A DNA stretch of 6,263 nt from an uncultured Alphaproteobacteria bacterium (lineage in GTDB: Bacteria > Pseudomonadota > Alphaproteobacteria > Puniceispirillales > Puniceispirillaceae): positions 1 through 6,263 of the forward strand of contig CAJWDO010000103.1 of NCBI GenBank assembly GCA_913031555.1, in the 5' to 3' direction. The notes beneath the pieces were generated by a model, which made no database searches, was not told the origin of the DNA, and worked only from the letters and a program-made list of their open reading frames with translations. The position numbers and the translations under genes were made by a program. Positions within the stretch are counted from its first letter, which is position 1, and the number at the start of each line of letters is the position of its first letter. Positions 1-6,263 of the stretch are shown piece after piece.

Positions 1-1280
1 ATTGCGAAACTACCGGGATCGCATCGCTGAAGGTCAAACACAATAATGTCCTTGGCTATCACGTCGATGTTCGGAGCACGCATGCTGAAAAACTGATGCA
101 GGATGAACAGTTTATTCATCGCCAGACAACGGCGCAGACGGTGCGGTTCACCACCACTGAGCTTGCCGAGCTTGAGCGTGATCTGTCGACAGCCGCCGAC
201 CGGGCGCTGGCGCGTGAGCTGGAAATTTTCGAGACATTGCGGTTACAGGCGCTTGCCGAGGTGGACCAGCTTGGTGCGGCGGCGCGGGCGCTGGCGGCGA
301 TTGATGTGGCGATGGCGTCGGCGGCACTTGCCGTGAAGCGGGATTTCTGTCGGCCCGAGATTCGTGATGATCTGAGTTTCGAGATCGTGCGGGGCCGGCA
401 TCCGGTAATCGAGACCATGCTGACCGGTGGTGAAAGTTTCATCCCGAATGATTGTGGGCTTGGTGATGCGGGCGAGATATGGCTTGTCACCGGCCCCAAC
501 ATGGCTGGCAAATCAACCTTTCTGCGGCAGAACGCCCATATCGCCATCATGGCGCAGGCCGGCCTGTTCGTGCCTGCCGAGACAGCATGTATAGGGGTCA
601 TCGACAGGATTTTCAGCCGCGTCGGTGCGGCCGATGATCTGGCGCGGGGCCGGTCCACCTTCATGGTCGAGATGGTCGAGACGGCGGCGATCCTGAATCG
701 GGCCACCGAACGGTCCTTTGTCATTCTTGATGAAATCGGGCGTGGCACAGCCACCTATGACGGGCTGGCCATCGCCTGGGCGGCGCTAGAGCATCTCCAC
801 CAAAGCAACCGATGCAGGACGCTGTTCGCAACGCACTACCACGAGCTGACCAATCTGCGGCACGATCTGGAACGGCTGTCATGTCACTCGATGAAGGTAC
901 GCGAATGGCAGGGTGAGATCATCTTCCTGCATCAGGTGATTGATGGCGCCGCGGACCGCTCTTACGGCGTTCATGTGGCGCGGCTTGCCGGACTGCCGCC
1001 GCAGGTGATCTCCCGCGCGCAAACCCTGCTTGCCGAGATGGAGTCAGGTGGACACGGCGTTATCGATGCCGAACGGCTTGCCGCCGAATTGCCGCTATTC
1101 ACCCGGGATTTCGCCACCGCGCAGACTACATCCACACCGGCCGAGGATCCGGTAAGAAGCCGGGTCGAGGCAATCAACCCCGATATGCTGGCGCCGCGCG
1201 AGGCATTGGAGCTATTATACGAACTTCGCGACCTTCTCCACGCACCGACGGACAACATCAAAGATGATACAATTGGGTAA
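1..1280 (+). CDS. mutS: DNA mismatch repair protein MutS, C-terminal half (5' end outside window)
   Basis: MutS recognises mispairs and small loops in newly replicated DNA and, as an ATP-driven sliding clamp, recruits MutL. The frame is open from the left edge (first whole codon at base 3) to TAA at 1278-1280, giving 425 residues, about half of a normal 850-900 residue MutS; the mismatch-binding and connector domains lie upstream. The visible part starts in the core/clamp region (TGIASLKV, then GYHVDV) and enters the ABC-type ATPase near base 400. Walker A GPNMAGKST is at 492-518, RVGAADDL at 618-641, the signature stretch GRSTFMVEM at 648-674, Walker B with DEIGRGT at about 717-749, and the switch histidine FATHYHELT at 825-851. 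ELPLF at 1086-1100 sits where E. coli MutS has its beta-clamp-binding QMSLL, with E replacing the usual Q. The tail ending in REALELLYELRDLL resembles the C-terminal tetramerisation helices. No key ATPase residue is missing. Identity is near certain. Confidence 0.97.
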   Translation, partial: CETTGIASLKVKHNNVLGYHVDVRSTHAEKLMQDEQFIHRQTTAQTVRFTTTELAELERDLSTAADRALARELEIFETLRLQALAEVDQLGAAARALAAIDVAMASAALAVKRDFCRPEIRDDLSFEIVRGRHPVIETMLTGGESFIPNDCGLGDAGEIWLVTGPNMAGKSTFLRQNAHIAIMAQAGLFVPAETACIGVIDRIFSRVGAADDLARGRSTFMVEMVETAAILNRATERSFVILDEIGRGTATYDGLAIAWAALEHLHQSNRCRTLFATHYHELTNLRHDLERLSCHSMKVREWQGEIIFLHQVIDGAADRSYGVHVARLAGLPPQVISRAQTLLAEMESGGHGVIDAERLAAELPLFTRDFATAQTTSTPAEDPVRSRVEAINPDMLAPREALELLYELRDLLHAPTDNIKDDTIG

Positions 1281-1286
1281 TGGGGT

Positions 1287-4082
1287 ATGACTTCGAATGC
1301 CACAACGGCCCCGGGTGCCGGCAGCAGCCAGATCAAGCAATGGCGACAATGGATTCAGCCGCTCGAGGCGGCGCTTGCCCAGGATCAGCCGCCGCTTGAC
1401 GATACTGCCCTGTGGCAGGTGGCGAATGATCTGAAGACGGCCGATGACAAAACCTTCCGGGCGGCGCTGCTGGCCTCGGCACGGGCGGCGCATGCGTCGA
1501 TGAAAACCGGGCTTGCCGACGAGTTGACCGCCGGGCGTGATGGCGCTGTCTATGTCGGCCGCCATTCGCTTGGCATGGATCAACTTCTGGCAAGCTTTCT
1601 CGATATTCTTGTGCAGCGCCATCAGGCGGCCGGTGTCGCGCTTGTCGCCGTTGGCGGGTATGGCCGCGGTGAGCTGGCACCGAATTCCGATATCGACCTT
1701 CTGTTTCTGACGGCGCATGACAACGACCCTGCCGCCGACATTGTTGTCGAGGCGCTGCTCTATCTGTTGTGGGACCTTGGGCTCAAGGTTGGTCATGCAA
1801 AACGGACGGTGGCGGATACGATCCGTGCCTCGCGAGAGGACCAGACAATCCTGACAGGGCTTCTCGAAATGCGGTTCGTCGCCGGCGACAGGCCGCTGGC
1901 AAGAAAGCTGGACGGCGCGTTCCGGCGTGAGGTGGCGCGCCTCAAGCCGGTGGATTTCGTCGATGCCAAGCTCCAGGAGCGGGATCAGCGCCATGACCGG
2001 CAGGGTGCCACGCGTTATGTCGTTGAGCCCAATATCAAGGAAGGCAAGGGCGGACTGCGCGATCTTCACACGCTGTTCTGGATCGCGAAATTCGCCTATC
2101 GCGCCGACAGCATCATCGACATTGTCGACAAGGGCATTCTGCGCGAAAGCGAGGCGCGCCGCTTTGCCGCCGCGCAGCGCTTCCTGTGGACTGTCAGATG
2201 CCATCTTCACCTCCGCTCGGGCCGACCCGAGGAGCGGCTGGATTTCGATGCCCAGATGGCGATTGCCCCGCTGATGGGATTTGCCTCGCGTGGCGGCATG
2301 CGCGATGTCGAACGCTTCATGAAGCGGTATTATCTTGCGGCGCGCGACGTTGGAAACCTGACCCGCATCATCTGCGCGGCGATGGAAACCGATTTTCGCA
2401 AACGTCGCCTTGGCTGGGCCGAGGAATTCCGGGGACGTCAGGATTTCGGACATTTCCGCATCCGCTCCGGCCGGATCAACCTTGATCCCGAGTTGATGTT
2501 CCGCGAGGCGCCGCTGCGGATGCTGGAGATATTCCATCTGGCGCTGGAACAAAAGGCCGACATTCATCCGCAGGCTCTGCAGCGGATCACGCGTGGTCTT
2601 CACGCGCTTGGCGATGCGACCCGGGATGATCCGCGCGCGGCCAAGGAGTTCCTTGCCATTTTGACATCGAAGCACAACCCTGAGCGCGTTCTTCGCCTGA
2701 TGAACGAGAGCGGTGTGCTTGGCCGTTTTCTCCCCGATTTCGGCAAGATCGTCGCGATGATGCAGTTCGACATGTATCACAGCTATACTGTCGATGAGCA
2801 CACCATTCAGGTTGTTGGCATTCTCCACCAGATCGAGAGTGGCGGTCTTGCCAGGACGGCGCCGGTGGCAACCTCGGTAATGCCGGAGATTGAATCGCGG
2901 CGCACCCTGTTTGTGGCGGCATTTCTCCATGATATCGCCAAGGGCCGTGACGGCGACCATTCCGAGCTTGGCGCCGAGCTGGCGCTTGAGATCTGCCCGC
3001 GACTTGGCCTGACCACGGAGGAAACCGAAACCGTCAGCTGGTTGGTGCGCCAGCATCTGCTGATGAGCAAGACGGCCTTCCGTTATGATCTGAACGATCC
3101 GAAGACGATTGATGATTTTACCGCCATCGTGCAATCGCCGGAACGTCTGAAGCTGCTTCTGGTGCTCACTGTGGCTGATATTCGGGGCGTCGGGCCGACC
3201 ACCTGGAACGGCTGGAAGGCGGCGTTGATGCGCGATCTCTATTATCAGAGTGATGCGGTGCTTCGCGGTGCCGATGCCAGCGTGATTGCCGCCAGCAGCG
3301 CCGAAGAGGCGCGTGAGATGGCGCGGACCGACCTGCCATCATGGTCGGACGGGGATTTTGCCGCCCATGCGGCGCGCCTGCCACGCAATTACTGGACCGG
3401 GTTCGATACCGAAATGCATGTCAGGCATGCCGAGCTTAGCCACAGCTTCCGCGACCTTGACGTGCCGCTTCTGGTCGATTTCCGGCAGGTGGCGGATCGC
3501 AAGGTGACCGAACTGACGTTGCTGACGGTTGATGATGCCGGGCTGTTCTCACGCGTTGCCGGCGCGGTGGCGGGGCATGGCATCAACATCATCGGCGCGC
3601 GAATCACAACCTGTACCGACGGCACGATCCTCGATGTGTTCCAACTGCAGACGACGAAGAACGAACTTGTCGAGGACACAAGGCTTCTCGAACGTGTGAA
3701 GGACAGCATCGATTCCGCGGTTACCGGAACATTGCGTCCGCAGGCGGCGCTTCAAGAACGGTGGCAGAGCCTGCCGGTGCGGGTGCGGCGCCTGCCGGTG
3801 CCGTCGAGGGTGATCCTCTCGAACAGGATCAGCTCTACCCATACCGTCATCGAAGTCAATGGACGTGACTTTCCGGGATTGCTTCACCGGCTGACCCAGA
3901 CATTTGCAGATCTCGGGCTGCAGATCCAGACGGCCACCGTGTCGACCTATGGTGAACGTGTTGTCGATGTCTTCTATGTGAAGGATCTGTTCGGGCTGCA
4001 GATTCACAACCAGGCGCGGCTCGACACCATCCGTGATCGTTTGCTGGCGGTGTTCGACCAGCTTGACGAGGCGGCTGCATGA
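1287..4082 (+). CDS. glnD: bifunctional PII uridylyltransferase / uridylyl-removing enzyme GlnD
   Basis: GlnD is the cytoplasmic glutamine sensor of the nitrogen response. At low glutamine it transfers UMP from UTP to PII proteins (GlnB/GlnK); at high glutamine it removes it, which controls glutamine synthetase adenylylation and Ntr transcription. The 931-residue length fits the family (E. coli about 890). Domain order is canonical. The nucleotidyltransferase motif GGYGRGELAPNSDIDLL is at residues 123-139, with metal-binding D135 and D137. EGKGGLRDLHTL follows at 252-263. The HD hydrolase domain shows H504 (DEHT), H548-D549 (LHDIAKG), H558 (DHSELG) and D631 (VADI). ACT1 covers about 741-815 and ACT2 about 852-925; these bind glutamine. 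All catalytic residues I can identify are present, so both activities are expected. The ATG at 1287 is chosen because it lies 6 bases after the mutS stop and gives a normal N-terminal extension. The ribosome binding site is weak (GGG at 1275-1277), suggesting translational coupling to mutS. The 3' end overlaps murJ. Confidence 0.97.
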   Translation: MTSNATTAPGAGSSQIKQWRQWIQPLEAALAQDQPPLDDTALWQVANDLKTADDKTFRAALLASARAAHASMKTGLADELTAGRDGAVYVGRHSLGMDQLLASFLDILVQRHQAAGVALVAVGGYGRGELAPNSDIDLLFLTAHDNDPAADIVVEALLYLLWDLGLKVGHAKRTVADTIRASREDQTILTGLLEMRFVAGDRPLARKLDGAFRREVARLKPVDFVDAKLQERDQRHDRQGATRYVVEPNIKEGKGGLRDLHTLFWIAKFAYRADSIIDIVDKGILRESEARRFAAAQRFLWTVRCHLHLRSGRPEERLDFDAQMAIAPLMGFASRGGMRDVERFMKRYYLAARDVGNLTRIICAAMETDFRKRRLGWAEEFRGRQDFGHFRIRSGRINLDPELMFREAPLRMLEIFHLALEQKADIHPQALQRITRGLHALGDATRDDPRAAKEFLAILTSKHNPERVLRLMNESGVLGRFLPDFGKIVAMMQFDMYHSYTVDEHTIQVVGILHQIESGGLARTAPVATSVMPEIESRRTLFVAAFLHDIAKGRDGDHSELGAELALEICPRLGLTTEETETVSWLVRQHLLMSKTAFRYDLNDPKTIDDFTAIVQSPERLKLLLVLTVADIRGVGPTTWNGWKAALMRDLYYQSDAVLRGADASVIAASSAEEAREMARTDLPSWSDGDFAAHAARLPRNYWTGFDTEMHVRHAELSHSFRDLDVPLLVDFRQVADRKVTELTLLTVDDAGLFSRVAGAVAGHGINIIGARITTCTDGTILDVFQLQTTKNELVEDTRLLERVKDSIDSAVTGTLRPQAALQERWQSLPVRVRRLPVPSRVILSNRISSTHTVIEVNGRDFPGLLHRLTQTFADLGLQIQTATVSTYGERVVDVFYVKDLFGLQIHNQARLDTIRDRLLAVFDQLDEAAA
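4068..4071 (+). promoter_or_regulatory. ribosome binding site for murJ inside glnD
   Basis: GAGG lies 7 bases before the murJ ATG at 4079, which is a good Shine-Dalgarno spacing. It is inside the last glnD codons and supports the 4079 start, along with the ATGA stop-start overlap. Ribosomes finishing glnD could reinitiate here. Confidence 0.6.
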
Positions 4083-5629
4083 GCGTGCAGCCCCGTATAC
4101 AATCATTGGCGCAGGCGTTCCGGCAGATCAGCGGTCTGACCGGTGTCAGTCGCCTTCTCGGCTTTGTGCGTGACGTCATCTTTGCCACGTTTCTTGGCGC
4201 GGGCCCGGCGGCTGATGCCTTTCTTGTCGCGCTGAAACTGCCGAACATGTTCCGCCGACTGACGGCCGAGGGCGCGATGGCCAATGCATTTGTCCCGGCC
4301 TTTACCGCGGCCCGTCAGGAAGATGGCGAGCCGGCGGCGATGGCGCTTGCCGGCGAGGTGCAGACAACATTGGTTGTCGCACTGTTCCTTGTCGTTGGCC
4401 TTGCCGAGATCTTCATGCCGGCGGTAATTTCGGTCATCGCCCCGGGATTTGTCGACACGCCGGCGCGGATGGAGGCGGCGATCGCCCTTGGCCGTGTCAC
4501 CTTTCCCTATCTTCCGCTGATTTCGCTTGTTGCCTTCTGGGCGGCAATCGCCAACGCCAGTCAGCGTTTCCTTGTGGCGGCGGCGATGCCGTTGATTTTC
4601 AATCTGTGCCTGATTGGCGGGGCGCTGGTGATCCCGGTGGCCACAGGCTGGCTGGCGGTCGAGCGGGCGATGCCGCTGGCGGCGGCATTGCTCTGCGCCG
4701 GGGTCGTGCAGCTTGCTGTGATGGCAATGCTGCTGCGGCGTCATCGGATCATGCCGGGCTGGCGTGTGCCCCGCTTCGGGGCCGCCGCAAAGGCGATGTG
4801 GCGCCAGTTCGGCGTTGCCTCGGCGGGGGCGGTGGTGATGCAGGTCAATCTGATCATCGACCTTGTGCTGGCGTCATTGTTGACGGTGGGCGCGATTTCC
4901 TGGCTCTATTTCGCTGACCGGGTGGCGCAGCTTCCCTTGGGAATTTTCGGCATAGCCCTGGGGACCGCCCTGTTGCCCCGCCTCTCTTCACAGTTTCGTG
5001 CCGGCAATCTTGATGCGGCGCGCGGCTCGCTGGCCGAGGCGTTGTTGTTTGCCGCTTTTCTGGTGATCCCGGCGACTGCCGCGCTGGTCGCTATCGCACC
5101 GCAGATTATTGGTGGGCTGTTCCGCTATGGCGCCTTCACCGCCAATGATGCCGCGGCGGCATCCACTGCGCTGATGGCCTATGCCATTGGCATGCCGGCC
5201 CATATCCTGGTCAAGATCCTGCAACCGGCCTTCTATGCCACAGCCCGGCCAGGCTTTGTGCTGAAGGTGTCGATTGCGGCTGTCATCACCAATCTGGCAT
5301 TGTCGCTCGCGCTGATGCCTGTTCTCGGGCATGTCGGGCTGGCGCTGGCCACTTCTGTTTCCGGCATGGTGGCCGCCGGCGCACTGATGGTGACGCTGGC
5401 GCGGGATGGGCATATGGGCTTTCCTGCTCCGATGGTCATCGCCCGAATCGGCGGTGCCACTCTGGTGATGCTGGCGGTGCTTCTTGTGGCCAGCGCGTGG
5501 CTTGGCTCATCCTTTCCCGGCTTGCCGGCGGTCGGTGTTCTTGCCGTTCTGGTGGTCGCTGGTGGCGGCACCTATTTCGCGGTGGCATTCGTGCTCCGCG
5601 CCATCCCGAGGCAATTGTTCCGCCGCTGA
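4079..5629 (+). CDS. murJ: lipid II flippase MurJ (MviN family)
   Basis: MurJ is an inner-membrane protein of the MOP exporter superfamily that flips undecaprenyl-linked lipid II from the cytoplasmic to the periplasmic face for peptidoglycan synthesis. The 516-residue length matches the family (E. coli 511). The N-terminal family signature is clear: SRLLGFVRD, then GPAADAFLVALKLPN and RRLTAEGAMANAFVPAF. By alignment from memory, R25, R31, D46, R59 and R281 (in YFADR) correspond to E. coli R18, R24, D39, R52 and R270, residues important for flippase activity; all are present. Hydrophobic segments recur along the whole length (for example about 95-120, 141-160, 165-187, 196-219, 245-270, 318-345, 365-385, 395-440, 453-475, 481-507), consistent with the expected 14 membrane helices. 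The start codon ATG overlaps the glnD stop (ATGA). The C-terminus ends in a short basic tail. Identity is near certain; operon membership with glnD is inferred from the overlap. Confidence 0.96.
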   Translation: MSVQPRIQSLAQAFRQISGLTGVSRLLGFVRDVIFATFLGAGPAADAFLVALKLPNMFRRLTAEGAMANAFVPAFTAARQEDGEPAAMALAGEVQTTLVVALFLVVGLAEIFMPAVISVIAPGFVDTPARMEAAIALGRVTFPYLPLISLVAFWAAIANASQRFLVAAAMPLIFNLCLIGGALVIPVATGWLAVERAMPLAAALLCAGVVQLAVMAMLLRRHRIMPGWRVPRFGAAAKAMWRQFGVASAGAVVMQVNLIIDLVLASLLTVGAISWLYFADRVAQLPLGIFGIALGTALLPRLSSQFRAGNLDAARGSLAEALLFAAFLVIPATAALVAIAPQIIGGLFRYGAFTANDAAAASTALMAYAIGMPAHILVKILQPAFYATARPGFVLKVSIAAVITNLALSLALMPVLGHVGLALATSVSGMVAAGALMVTLARDGHMGFPAPMVIARIGGATLVMLAVLLVASAWLGSSFPGLPAVGVLAVLVVAGGGTYFAVAFVLRAIPRQLFRR

Positions 5630-5636
5630 CCGCCTT

Positions 5637-5659
5637 CTTGGGCTTGACCGCGACCCAAG
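5637..5659. repeat. 6-base perfect inverted repeat in the murJ-trpS gap
   Basis: CTTGGG (5637-5642) and CCCAAG (5654-5659) are exact inverted arms around an 11-base loop. No T-run follows, so it is a poor candidate for an intrinsic terminator of the murJ transcript. The loop contains the TTGACC proposed as the trpS -35 box, so the arms could instead be an operator half-site pair, but a chance match of this size is also possible. Confidence 0.35.
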
Positions 5660-5672
5660 CTGCCATCATAAC
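5644..5672 (+). promoter_or_regulatory. candidate sigma70-type promoter for trpS
   Basis: TTGACC at 5644-5649 matches five of six bases of the -35 consensus. CATAAC at 5667-5672 matches four of six bases of the -10 consensus. The spacer is exactly 17 bases. Transcription would begin near 5679, leaving a leader of about 40 bases before the trpS ATG. It lies in the only intergenic gap of the window, which favours a real promoter, but this is by-eye consensus matching only. Confidence 0.42.
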
Positions 5673-5701
5673 GCAGGCTGATCTTCCAAAAACGCGGCTT
5701 C

Positions 5702-5706
5702 AGGGA
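5702..5706 (+). promoter_or_regulatory. possible ribosome binding site for trpS
   Basis: AGGGA is the only Shine-Dalgarno-like string close to the trpS start. Its 13-base distance to the ATG at 5720 is longer than ideal. No better site precedes the alternative in-frame ATG at 5738, so it supports the 5720 start weakly. Confidence 0.35.
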
Positions 5707-5719
5707 ACGCCTATCGATC

Positions 5720-6263
5720 ATGACGACCGTTCAGCCCATGCCGGAAAACCGGATTTTCTCCGGCATCCAGCCGACCGGCAATCTTCACCTTGGCAATTAT
5801 CTTGGCGCCATTCGCAACTGGGTGACGCTGCAGGACAGCTTTGAGTCGATCTATTGTGTTGTCGATCTGCATGCGATTACCGTGCCGCAGGACCCGCAGC
5901 AACTTCGCCAGAGCACGCGCGAGGTAACGGCGAGCCTGATCGCCGCCGGCATTTCGCCGCAGCACTCGATCCTGTTCAACCAGTCGCGCGCACCGCAGCA
6001 TTCGCAGCTTGCCTGGATCTTCAACTGCGTGGCGCGGCTTGGCTGGCTGAACAGGATGACACAATTCAAGGAAAAGGCTGGCAAGAACCGCGAGAATGCG
6101 ACGGTTGGATTGTTTGCCTATCCGACCTTGATGGCAGCCGATATTCTTGCCTATCGGGCGACCCATGTCCCCGTTGGCGAGGACCAGAAACAGCATTTGG
6201 AACTGACCCGCGATATCGCGCAATCCTTCAACATGCATTATGGTGTAGAGTTTTTTCCGCTTC
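5720..6263 (+). CDS. trpS: tryptophanyl-tRNA synthetase, N-terminal half (3' end outside window)
   Basis: TrpRS is the cytoplasmic class I synthetase that activates tryptophan with ATP and attaches it to tRNA-Trp. The frame from ATG at 5720 stays open to the right edge, giving 181 whole codons, a little over half of a typical 330-350 residue bacterial enzyme. The Rossmann-fold start is diagnostic: [20 protein letters not shown] at residues 11-30, with HLGN as the HIGH-type ATP-binding signature. VVDLHAIT (47-54), NRMTQFKEK (111-119), [10 protein letters not shown] (134-143) and [18 protein letters not shown] (150-167) are family blocks; D141 is in the position expected to contact the tryptophan indole nitrogen. 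The KMSKS loop and anticodon-binding domain lie beyond the window. An in-frame TAA at 5669-5671 bounds the start; ATG 5738 (Met7) is a less likely alternative because the family block begins shortly after it. The gene probably has its own promoter in the preceding gap. Confidence 0.95.
   Translation, partial: MTTVQPMPENRIFSGIQPTGNLHLGNYLGAIRNWVTLQDSFESIYCVVDLHAITVPQDPQQLRQSTREVTASLIAAGISPQHSILFNQSRAPQHSQLAWIFNCVARLGWLNRMTQFKEKAGKNRENATVGLFAYPTLMAADILAYRATHVPVGEDQKQHLELTRDIAQSFNMHYGVEFFPL

Noticed and set aside
2122..2131. The 10-base palindrome TTGTCGACAA in glnD, considered as an operator
   Set aside because: It lies deep in coding sequence (IVDKG residues) far from any start, and single palindromes of this size occur by chance.
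1215..3134. A 639-codon open frame on the - strand opposite glnD
   Set aside because: Its codons are in exact register with the sense codons of mutS and glnD. A stop there needs a sense TTA, CTA or TCA codon, which this GC-rich gene avoids; the frame ends at the TTA of mutS at 1215. The translation has no recognisable domain, while the sense strand encodes a full GlnD. The - strand frame at 3549-4106 has the same cause and ends opposite the TCA at 3549.
4768..4782. A perfect hairpin GCCCCG-CTT-CGGGGC inside murJ, considered as a terminator
   Set aside because: It is in the middle of an intact coding region, no T-run follows, and a 6-base GC stem is expected by chance in such GC-rich DNA.
5637..5659. 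An intrinsic terminator after murJ
   Set aside because: The stem is only 6 bases with a large 11-base loop and no following T-tract.
5497..5844. A + strand open frame bridging the murJ end, the gap and the trpS start
   Set aside because: It overlaps two well-supported genes in another frame, has no recognisable motif, and its translation looks like a shifted reading of both genes.
5711..6238. A 175-codon open frame on the - strand opposite trpS
   Set aside because: It is also in codon register with the sense gene, and the + strand shows clear TrpRS motifs throughout.
1..6263. A new biological system, mobile element, CRISPR array or RNA gene
   Set aside because: The window is almost completely filled by four familiar core genes. 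The only gap is 90 bases, and I found no long repeats, integrase or transposase motifs, or tRNA-like folds.

Overview
The window is ordinary, densely packed core chromosome from a GC-rich bacterium, most likely an alphaproteobacterium. All four genes are on the + strand: the 3' half of mutS (mismatch repair ATPase), complete glnD (PII uridylyltransferase / uridylyl-removing enzyme), complete murJ (lipid II flippase, formerly mviN) and the 5' half of trpS (tryptophanyl-tRNA synthetase). The taxonomic guess rests on the order mutS-glnD-murJ-trpS, which I recall as common in Alphaproteobacteria, and on alphaproteobacterial-style motifs such as GRGTATYDG in MutS. I cannot place it below class level.

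Layout: mutS runs in from the left edge and ends with TAA at 1280. The glnD start codon follows 6 bases later in the same reading frame. The glnD stop overlaps the murJ start in an ATGA, with an internal GAGG ribosome binding site inside glnD. The first three genes therefore look like one translationally coupled transcript. A 90-base gap (5630-5719) separates murJ from trpS and is the only real non-coding DNA here. It holds a plausible sigma70-type promoter (TTGACC, 17-base spacer, CATAAC) whose -35 box lies in the loop of a perfect 6-base inverted repeat, and a weak Shine-Dalgarno before trpS, which runs off the right edge.

The genes do not form one pathway. MutS repairs replication errors, GlnD senses glutamine and sets the uridylylation state of PII proteins, MurJ flips lipid II across the inner membrane for peptidoglycan synthesis, and TrpRS charges tRNA-Trp. 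They share growth-linked housekeeping expression rather than a biochemical route. Both complete genes are intact, of normal family length and carry the expected catalytic motifs.

I saw no mobile element, CRISPR array, RNA gene, toxin-antitoxin pair, defence gene or sign of horizontal transfer, and nothing that supports a new biological system. The findings are small points about gene junctions, the trpS promoter region and local sequence structure.
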